From assembly GCA_002399265.1 (NCBI GenBank), contig DHDG01000036.1:1-6426 (forward strand): a DNA stretch of 6,426 nt. Direction: 5' to 3'. This document shows, one piece after another, positions 1 through 3,964 of the stretch. Both the position numbers and the translations under genes were made by a program. The notes beneath the pieces are model-generated. The model had not been told where the DNA came from, searched no databases, and saw only the letters and a program-made list of their open reading frames with translations. Positions within the stretch are counted from its first letter, which is position 1, and each line of letters starts with the position of its first letter. The stretch is from Firmicutes bacterium UBA4882. GTDB lineage: Bacteria; Bacillota; UBA4882.

Positions 1-38
1 TGTTATCAACGAGGAATCGGAAGAATGAGCCGGAAGTG

Positions 39-67
39 TTTACAAGAATAAAAATCAGTGTTATACT
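39..67 (+). promoter_or_regulatory. Sigma-A-type promoter of the infC-rpmI-rplT operon
   Basis: A -35 box TTTACA (39-44) and a -10 box TATACT (62-67) are separated by exactly 17 nt of AT-rich DNA; each box matches 5 of 6 consensus bases. Transcription would start near 73-76 and give an untranslated leader of about 160 nt before infC. The position, just upstream of an L20-type leader, fits the main promoter of this operon in Bacillota. The start site is inferred, not measured. Confidence 0.85.
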
Positions 68-74
68 ATTTACG

Positions 75-232
75 TTATGGACGCGCAAGCAGAAGCACCC
101 GCTTCTCACCCCAGGCATTGCAGCTCAAGGGTTTGGCTCCAACCGGTTTCTGAAACGGTGAGTCTTTTTATGAGGCGGGTATTTACCCGCCTTTTTTGTT
201 GCAGCGTTCAATTATTGAGGAGGTGTTGGACG
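75..232 (+). ncRNA. L20-type autoregulatory leader of infC-rpmI-rplT
   Basis: This untranslated leader lies between the promoter and infC. It contains a perfect hairpin AGAAGC-ACCC-GCTTCT (91-106), a stem around 142-159 (GTTT/AAAC flanked by ACC/GGT) and a terminator hairpin (174-197). Long-range alternatives are visible: 97-105 (ACCCGCTTC) can pair with 172-180 (GAGGCGGGT) over 9 bp including one G-U, and CTCACC (105-110) can pair with GGTGAG (157-162). Position, layout and the ACCCGCTTCTCACC block match the Firmicutes L20 leader. In that family, ribosomal protein L20 binds a mimic of its 23S rRNA site and promotes premature termination, so excess L20 shuts off infC, rpmI and rplT. Family assignment rests on recognition by eye. 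Which helix belongs to the read-through state is inferred. Confidence 0.85.
174..197 (+). terminator. Regulated intrinsic terminator in the L20 leader
   Basis: GGCGGGT (174-180) pairs with ACCCGCC (185-191) around an ATTT loop, and A173-T192 can extend the stem. Six T residues follow (192-197). It stands 35 nt upstream of the infC start codon, so it must be bypassed for operon expression. This is the expected arrangement of an attenuator. Its 5' arm is also the partner of the upstream ACCCGC segment at 97-102. Confidence 0.92.
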
Positions 233-235
233 ATT
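218..235 (+). promoter_or_regulatory. Shine-Dalgarno site and AUU start codon of infC
   Basis: AGGAGGTG (218-225) is a near-perfect anti-16S match. The in-frame codon at normal distance, 9 nt after AGGAGG, is ATT at 233-235. No ATG, GTG or TTG in the infC frame lies close to this site; the nearby TTG (226) and GTG (223) are out of frame. AUU is the characteristic infC start in many bacteria. IF3 discriminates against non-canonical start codons, so it represses its own translation here. Confidence 0.92.
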
Positions 236-859
236 AGCCAAACTGAACTTAGAGTCAACGAAGAAATTCGGGGTCGTGAAGTTAGGGTCGTAACCTCAGA
301 AGGTGAACAACTCGGTATAATGCTGGTTCGTGATGCCCTACGTTTGGCTCAGGAACGTGATCTTGATTTAGTGGAAGTCGCGCCTACTGCGAAACCGCCT
401 GTCTGTCGCATTATGGATTACGGCAAATTCCGTTATGAACAAAGCAAAAAAGAACGGGAAGCGCGTAAGAATCAAAAGACAACTGATGTCAAGGAAGTGC
501 GGATGACGCCCAAAATTGAGGACCATGATTTCCAGGTCAAGTTAAAAGCAGCCAGCAAATTTCTGAAAGATGGGGATAAGGTTAAGGCTCAAGTCAGGTT
601 CAGAGGCCGTGAAATCGTCCATGCGGATCTTGGCCGCAAAATACTGACAAGATTAGCCACCGAATTGCAGGATATTGCTGCTGTTGAACGCGACTCCAGA
701 CTTGAAGGCAGAAGCATGGTCATGATCCTGGTTCCCAAACAGGAAAAGGCTGAAAAAGTGGCTGCAAAACCTGAAAGAGCGGCAGCCAAGCCTGAAATGG
801 CTGCAGCCAAGCCCGTCGTAGAAGCTATCAAAGCTGAGAATCAACAGAAGTCCGAATAA
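233..859 (+). CDS. infC: Translation initiation factor IF-3 (AUU start, C-terminal tail)
   Basis: IF3 binds the 30S subunit, prevents premature 50S joining and proofreads the start codon and initiator tRNA. Read from the AUU at 233 the protein has 208 residues. The N-terminal domain is about 5-75 and ends in the IF3 family signature around R59-K72 (RIMDYGKFRYEQSK). A Lys/Arg-rich linker helix follows (about 72-90), then the C-terminal domain (about 85-168) with the conserved GDKVKAQVRFRGRE stretch. Typical IF3 is 165-180 residues and would end near VPK (168-169). Here about 38 extra residues follow, rich in Ala, Lys, Pro and Glu, with a threefold heptad of AAAKPE type. An in-frame ATG at 77 would add 52 residues, but these are leader and terminator sequence, so that start is rejected. 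First gene of the operon; its stop overlaps the rpmI ribosome binding site. Confidence 0.97.
   Translation: MSQTELRVNEEIRGREVRVVTSEGEQLGIMLVRDALRLAQERDLDLVEVAPTAKPPVCRIMDYGKFRYEQSKKEREARKNQKTTDVKEVRMTPKIEDHDFQVKLKAASKFLKDGDKVKAQVRFRGREIVHADLGRKILTRLATELQDIAAVERDSRLEGRSMVMILVPKQEKAEKVAAKPERAAAKPEMAAAKPVVEAIKAENQQKSE
758..820 (+). repeat. Three 21-nt in-frame repeats in the infC 3' end
   Basis: Three consecutive 21-nt units (758-778, 779-799, 800-820) encode VAAKPER, AAAKPEM and AAAKPVV, residues 176-196 of IF3. The copies share the GCNGCNAARCC core but differ at several third positions, so they are diverged rather than freshly duplicated. They make up most of the extra C-terminal tail, which is likely flexible and positively charged. 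Confidence 0.75.
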
Positions 860-872
860 AGGAGTGGGAAAC

Positions 873-1073
873 GTGCCCAAGATGAAAACACACCGTGGTG
901 CCGCCAAACGGTTTAAGGTGACCGGGTCAGGAAAAATCAGAAAGTATAAAGCTTATCGTAGTCACATGCTGGAATGCAAATCTCCCAAACGTAAACGGAA
1001 TATGCGTAAAGGCGATTTGGTTCACCCCGGAGATTTCAAGCGCATCAAGAAACTGATCGCCGACGCTTTTTGA
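873..1073 (+). CDS. rpmI: 50S ribosomal protein L35 (bL35)
   Basis: Small, very basic protein of the large ribosomal subunit. From the GTG at 873 it has 66 residues, the usual bL35 length, and opens with the diagnostic MPKMKTHRGAAKRFK. The conserved GSGKIRKYKAYRSH segment (about 18-31), the KSPKRKRNMRK block (36-46) and the DFKRIKKL ending (54-61) are all present. The GTG at 864 would add only three residues that the family lacks and would overlap the ribosome binding site. AAGGAG (859-864) sits 8 nt before the GTG at 873 and overlaps the last base of the infC stop codon, so translation is probably coupled to infC. Second gene of the operon, with rplT 30 nt downstream. Confidence 0.97.
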   Translation: MPKMKTHRGAAKRFKVTGSGKIRKYKAYRSHMLECKSPKRKRNMRKGDLVHPGDFKRIKKLIADAF

Positions 1074-1103
1074 TTTACGCAAGCTAGATAGGGGGATTTA
1101 AAG

Positions 1104-1457
1104 ATGCCGAGAGTTAAGGGCGGAGTTAAAACAAGACGCCGTCACAATAGCGTTCTCAAACTGGCCAAAGGTTTCCGCGGCATGAAGGGTCGCGTGTTCC
1201 GGCCGACTAATGCTCAGGTTTTGAAGTCACTTGCTTACGCTTACCGCGACCGGAGAAACAAGAAACGCGATTTCCGTCGGCTGTGGATCGCCCGGATCAA
1301 CGCCGCCGCTCGCGTGAACGGTATGTCATACAGTAGCTTTATCAGTGGTCTGAAAAAGGCGGGCGTCAATGTTAACCGTAAAGTCCTTGCTGATTTGGCA
1401 GTCAATGATGCCGGTGCATTCAACGAATTGGTATCAGTGGCCAGGGCCACCAAGTAA
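1104..1457 (+). CDS. rplT: 50S ribosomal protein L20 (bL20), operon autorepressor
   Basis: L20 binds 23S rRNA early in 50S assembly and, in Firmicutes, represses this operon by binding the leader RNA. The 117-residue product has the usual length. It starts MPRVKGGVKTRRRHNSVLKLAKG, the basic extended N-terminal tail that threads into rRNA. It continues with the family core AYRDRRNKKRDFRRLWIARINAAAR (about 46-70) and KAGVNVNRKVLADLAV (about 85-100), the globular RNA-binding part that also recognises the leader mimic. An AGGGGGA site (1090-1096) lies 7 nt before the ATG. Last gene of the operon; a strong terminator begins 16 nt after its stop. Confidence 0.98.
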   Translation: MPRVKGGVKTRRRHNSVLKLAKGFRGMKGRVFRPTNAQVLKSLAYAYRDRRNKKRDFRRLWIARINAAARVNGMSYSSFISGLKKAGVNVNRKVLADLAVNDAGAFNELVSVARATK

Positions 1458-1473
1458 TATTTGCAGCATTTTG

Positions 1474-1506
1474 ATGAGACCTGGTGTTACAGGTCTCATT
1501 CTTTTT
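1474..1506 (+). terminator. Rho-independent terminator after rplT
   Basis: ATGAGACCTG (1474-1483) pairs perfectly with CAGGTCTCAT (1490-1499) over 10 bp with a 6-nt loop GTGTTA. TCTTTTT (1500-1506) follows. It closes the infC-rpmI-rplT transcript. The methyltransferase gene downstream is therefore reached by read-through or by a promoter I could not identify. Confidence 0.95.
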
Positions 1507-1569
1507 GGAGGGGCACCAGGCGTTGCACCTGGCATCGTCTGGCATTAGGTTTCCAATTGGAGGATACGC

Positions 1570-2400
1570 ATGAATCGCATCCAAAGTCCGAGTAATCCCG
1601 AAATCAAGCAAATTGCAGCCTTGCACCGTACGAAAGAACGTAATGCAGCCGGTCTTTTTTTGATTGAAGGACCGCATCTGCTGCAGGAAGCACTTGCTTC
1701 GGATTTGGTTAAAATAGAGCGTATTTACGTTACGGAGCGCTATGCCCAAACATCGGAAGGACTGCAGTGTCTGCAGAGAGCGGCCCAACGTGCGATTACT
1801 CTGACCGAGCTGAGCGAACAAGCTTTTAGCAAAGCTGCTGAGACAGAAACGCCGCAAGGCGTTCTGGCTGTAGCCGCTCTGCCCAATGTAGGGCTGGACG
1901 ATCTACCCGCCAATCAGATCGTACTATTTCTGGACCGTGTTCAGGATCCAGGCAATGTCGGCACGATGATCCGCACGGCAGCAGCCGCTGGTGCCGGAGG
2001 CGTTATTGTTGCGGACGGCGGGTCAGATCCCTTTTCAGGAAAAGTAGTGCGCGCCAGTCAGGGGGCGATTTTCACGCTTCCTGTGGCGGCGCGCATTCCG
2101 TCCGCCGAGGTAGTGGAGTGGGCAGCACGCAAACGTTTGCCGATCATCTGCACTTCCCCGCACGCTGGTGAGGTTTATTATGAGACAAATCTCTCCGGCG
2201 CGGGCCTGTTGGTATTGGGCCATGAATCGCAGGGTATTTCCTCAGAAATGACCAATGCTGCGGATAAACTGGTACGCATTCCGATCATTGGACGCGCTGA
2301 ATCGCTGAATGTGGCAATTGCTGCAGCGGTGCTGCTTTTTGAAGCGGCGCGGCAGCGTGCGACGCCGCGGGTCATGCCGCCGGAACCCTTGTCAACCTGA
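1570..2400 (+). CDS. TrmH/SpoU-family RNA 2'-O-methyltransferase (YsgA-like)
   Basis: Predicted SAM-dependent ribose 2'-O-methyltransferase of the SPOUT superfamily, acting on rRNA or tRNA. The 276-residue protein has an N-terminal L30e-like substrate-binding domain (about 5-100, with the typical FLIEGPHLLQEAL at 30-42) and a C-terminal trefoil-knot SpoU domain (about 115-262). The three SPOUT motifs are intact: motif 1 DPGNVGTMIRTA with N129 and R135, motif 2 LLVLGHESQGIS (213-224) with E219, and motif 3 IPIIGRAESLNVAIA (237-251) with S245 and N247. The ATG at 1570 follows TGGAGG (1558-1563) by 6 nt. The place between rplT and pheS matches ysgA of Bacillus subtilis. The target nucleotide cannot be told from sequence, so no rlm or trm symbol is given. 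The last codons carry the promoter of the next unit. Confidence 0.93.
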   Translation: MNRIQSPSNPEIKQIAALHRTKERNAAGLFLIEGPHLLQEALASDLVKIERIYVTERYAQTSEGLQCLQRAAQRAITLTELSEQAFSKAAETETPQGVLAVAALPNVGLDDLPANQIVLFLDRVQDPGNVGTMIRTAAAAGAGGVIVADGGSDPFSGKVVRASQGAIFTLPVAARIPSAEVVEWAARKRLPIICTSPHAGEVYYETNLSGAGLLVLGHESQGISSEMTNAADKLVRIPIIGRAESLNVAIAAAVLLFEAARQRATPRVMPPEPLST

Positions 2401-2417
2401 GAGGCGTATGCTATAAT
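2389..2417 (+). promoter_or_regulatory. Extended -10 promoter for the small ORF, T-box and pheST
   Basis: The -35 box TTGTCA (2389-2394, 5 of 6) and a perfect -10 box TATAAT (2412-2417) are 17 nt apart, with an extended -10 TG at 2409-2410. This is the best promoter in the window. It overlaps the methyltransferase stop codon (2398-2400). The start would be near 2424, so the transcript carries about 180 nt, including a small ORF, before Stem I of the T-box. I found no good promoter closer to the T-box. Confidence 0.88.
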
Positions 2418-2466
2418 ATGTTTTAAGGGTTTGAAGGTTAGGTCGATTCCATGTATCTTCAATGAA

Positions 2467-2480
2467 GGGGAGTGGTCTCC
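2467..2480 (+). promoter_or_regulatory. Ribosome binding site of the small ORF, within a short hairpin
   Basis: The purine-rich GGGGAG (2467-2472) is the only Shine-Dalgarno candidate upstream of the ATG at 2484. The gap is 11 nt, which is on the long side. GGAG (2469-2472) can pair with CTCC (2477-2480) around a TGGT loop, hiding the site. The 4-bp stem is short and may be chance. Confidence 0.45.
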
Positions 2481-2483
2481 ATA

Positions 2484-2579
2484 ATGATGCCGACCGCCGA
2501 ACTAATTTGGAAGATCTTCGAAGTTACTGGTTCCATTACGGCATATCTTCTTTATAAACAGATCGTTTCTTCTGAGTAA
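2484..2579 (+). CDS. Small YqzL-like protein, 31 residues
   Basis: Starting at ATG 2484 (or the next codon, ATG 2487), a 31-residue protein is encoded, with stop TAA at 2577-2579. The pattern aromatic-K-(I/V)-F-x-x-T-G-S-I-x-A-Y-L-L-Y-K (W9 to K25) resembles the core of YqzL-family small proteins of Bacillota, which have the form WKxFxxTGxIxAYLLYKE. The function of that family is not established. The match is from memory of the family pattern and was not searched. It is not an attenuator leader peptide: it holds only one Phe codon. A ribosome binding site (GGGGAG, 2467-2472) lies 11 nt upstream. The ORF sits between a strong promoter and the Phe T-box, so it is transcribed whether or not the T-box terminates. 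In Bacillus, yqzL lies beside recO and era, so this location differs. Confidence 0.68.
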   Translation: MMPTAELIWKIFEVTGSITAYLLYKQIVSSE

Positions 2580-2604
2580 GACAGAAGTTGACATAATTTC
2601 ATAG

Positions 2605-2892
2605 AACCATTGCGATGAAGGAGAAAAGTAACCTGCCTTGAATCGTTCAGGGAGCGGAAGCCGATGATTGAAAGCTTCTGCCGGTGAAAGCAGGAGAAGT
2701 TCGCTCCGGAGCTGCAGGCTGAACCGCAAGCAGTAGGCCCTGCCGGAATTCCACCGTTACAGGGAAAAGGTATTAGGTCAAATCAATTTGCATTTGTCTT
2801 TTACTGGCTAAGTGGCCTTTGAGGTCATTAGGGTGGTACCACGGAAGTCAATCCGTCTTTCGTCCCTTAGGGCGAAGGCGGATTTTTATTTT
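2605..2892 (+). ncRNA. T-box riboswitch, tRNA-Phe specific
   Basis: A complete T-box leader lies upstream of pheS. Stem I can be traced: a weak basal stem near 2614-2621 with 2754-2760, AGTA loop-E strand (2627-2630), helix CCTGC/GTAGG (2632-2636 with 2733-2737), CTTG/CAAG (2637-2640 with 2727-2730), GTTCAG/CTGAAC (2645-2650 with 2719-2724) and GGAGCG/CGCTCC (2651-2656 with 2702-2707). An apical hairpin carries GGTG in its loop (2683-2686). The specifier codon is read as UUC at 2749-2751, preceded by GAA, which fits Phe and the downstream genes. Stem III is AGTGGCC/GGTCATT (2811-2817 with 2823-2829). The T-box AGGGTGGTACCACGG follows at 2830-2844; its TGGT bulge suits an A73 discriminator, as in tRNA-Phe. 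Uncharged tRNA-Phe should stabilise the antiterminator and allow pheST transcription. Confidence 0.97.
2850..2892 (+). terminator. T-box-controlled intrinsic terminator
   Basis: The arms 2850-2866 and 2870-2884 form a long stem with two single-T bulges (2856 and 2863) and a TTA loop, followed by TTTTTATTTT (2883-2892). It directly follows the T-box sequence. In the antiterminator form, CCG of the 5' arm (2853-2855) would instead pair with the CGG end of the T-box sequence (2842-2844) or neighbouring bases; the exact register is inferred. pheS starts 23 nt downstream. Confidence 0.95.
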
Positions 2893-2914
2893 GTAAATCT
2901 AAGGAGGAACTCGG

Positions 2915-3940
2915 ATGCAGGCGCAATTAGAGGCTATTGCGGAGGAAGCGCGCGGGATAATCGGTGCGGCCAAGGATGCGGCTGAACTGGATAATGCTCG
3001 CCTGACTTTTTTGGGCAAAAAGGGCAAGTTGACTGCTGTTTTGCGTGGCATGGGCGGTCTGCCAGCGGGAGACAGGCCCAGAATTGGTGCGGTCGCGAAC
3101 ACGATCAGGGAGGAAATTGAGCGGCTGTTGACTGCCAAAGCTGATGACCTGGCACGTTTGGCGCTGCAAAAGCGTTTGGAATCGGAAACAATCGATGTCA
3201 CGATGCCCGGCTTGCCGCACAGGCTTGGGACAGTGCATCCTCTGACCAAGGTCATGAATGATATCATCGGCATTTTCACGGGCTTGGGTTTCGAGGTTGT
3301 AGAAGGCCCTGAAATTGAGCTTGACAAGTATAATTTCGAAGCGCTAAACATTCCCAAAGGGCACCCGGCCAGAGAAATGCAAGACAGCTTTTATCTGACG
3401 CCGGAAATCCTGCTGCGCACCCATACTTCGCCGGTACAGGCGCGTGTTATGGAAAAAAGAGTACCTAAGCCGATCCGTATCATCTCACCAGGACGCTGTT
3501 ATCGCAGGGATGCTTTGGACGCCACCCACTCGCCGGCGTTCATGCAGGTAGAAGGATTGGTCGTTGACGAAGGCGTGGCCTTTGCCGACTTAAAGGGAAC
3601 CCTCGATATATTTGTCGCCGAGTTGTTCGGAAAAGATCGGCGCACGAAATTTGTCCCAAGCTATTTCCCGTTCACCGAGCCCAGCGCGGAAACGCATATG
3701 TCTTGTACTGCTTGCGGCGGAAGTGGCTGCCGCATGTGTAAAGGTACCGGATGGATTGAGCTCGGCGGAGCCGGGATGGTAAACCCTAATGTGCTGCGTT
3801 ATGCCGGTTATGATCCAGAGCGCTTTACCGGTTTTGCTTTCGGTTGGGGTATTGAGCGTCTCGCGATTCTCAAATACGGCATTGAGGACTTACGCTTGTT
3901 TTACGAGAATGATGAGCGCTTTTTGGCGCAGTTTCGGTGA
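2915..3940 (+). CDS. pheS: Phenylalanyl-tRNA synthetase alpha subunit
   Basis: Catalytic subunit of the (alpha-beta)2 enzyme that charges tRNA-Phe with phenylalanine using ATP in the cytoplasm. The 341 residues match bacterial PheS. An N-terminal coiled coil (about 1-85) contacts tRNA. The class II core follows: motif 1 region GLGFEVVEGPEIE (123-135), the RTHTSPVQAR segment (168-177), motif 2 with RCYRRDALDATHSPAF (194-209) and motif 3 FGWGIERLAIL (309-319). Ala308 in GFAFG corresponds to the E. coli Ala294 that sets the size of the Phe pocket, so specificity looks normal. Four Cys (C264, C267, C272, C275), as in many Firmicutes PheS, resemble a zinc-knuckle spacing. His261 stands where Asp is common in the EPSAEVD segment. 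AAGGAGG (2901-2907) is 7 nt from the ATG. Regulated by the preceding T-box. Confidence 0.98.
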   Translation: MQAQLEAIAEEARGIIGAAKDAAELDNARLTFLGKKGKLTAVLRGMGGLPAGDRPRIGAVANTIREEIERLLTAKADDLARLALQKRLESETIDVTMPGLPHRLGTVHPLTKVMNDIIGIFTGLGFEVVEGPEIELDKYNFEALNIPKGHPAREMQDSFYLTPEILLRTHTSPVQARVMEKRVPKPIRIISPGRCYRRDALDATHSPAFMQVEGLVVDEGVAFADLKGTLDIFVAELFGKDRRTKFVPSYFPFTEPSAETHMSCTACGGSGCRMCKGTGWIELGGAGMVNPNVLRYAGYDPERFTGFAFGWGIERLAILKYGIEDLRLFYENDERFLAQFR

Positions 3941-3964
3941 TGATGAAAGGAGTGCGGCAGCTGC

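Noticed and set aside
2..28. Possible 3' end of an upstream gene reading VINEESEE then a stop at 26-28.
   Set aside because: Only eight residues are visible, and another frame also stays open to 51. The tail does not clearly match thrS, which often precedes infC, so the sequence cannot support a call.
77..232. N-terminal extension of IF3 from the ATG at 77 (52 extra residues).
   Set aside because: The stretch is untranslated leader with a terminator hairpin, has no ribosome binding site before 77, and lies at or within a few bases of the expected transcription start. The extra residues do not resemble IF3, and AUU 233 has an ideal Shine-Dalgarno site.
864..872. GTG at 864 as the start of rpmI.
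   Set aside because: It would add three residues absent from L35 and lies on the AAGGAG site itself. GTG 873 gives the canonical MPKMKTHRG start with 8-nt spacing.
1523..1550. TTGCAC (1523-1528) with TTAGGT (1545-1550) as a promoter for the methyltransferase gene.
   Set aside because: The -10 candidate matches consensus at only two of six positions.
2452..2466. ATG at 2452 as the start of a leader peptide.
   Set aside because: It meets a stop after four codons and lacks a good ribosome binding site.
2569..2587. CTTCTG/CAGAAG hairpin at the stop of the small ORF as a terminator.
   Set aside because: A 6-bp stem with a 7-nt loop and no T-tract after it (TTGACA follows), so an intrinsic terminator is not supported.
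2588..2616. Perfect -35 hexamer TTGACA (2588-2593) as a T-box promoter.
   Set aside because: The hexamer 17 nt downstream is TGCGAT, a poor -10 box, and a start from it would fall inside Stem I. CATAAT (2592-2597) as a -10 box lacks a good -35. It is kept only as an alternative to test by start-site mapping.
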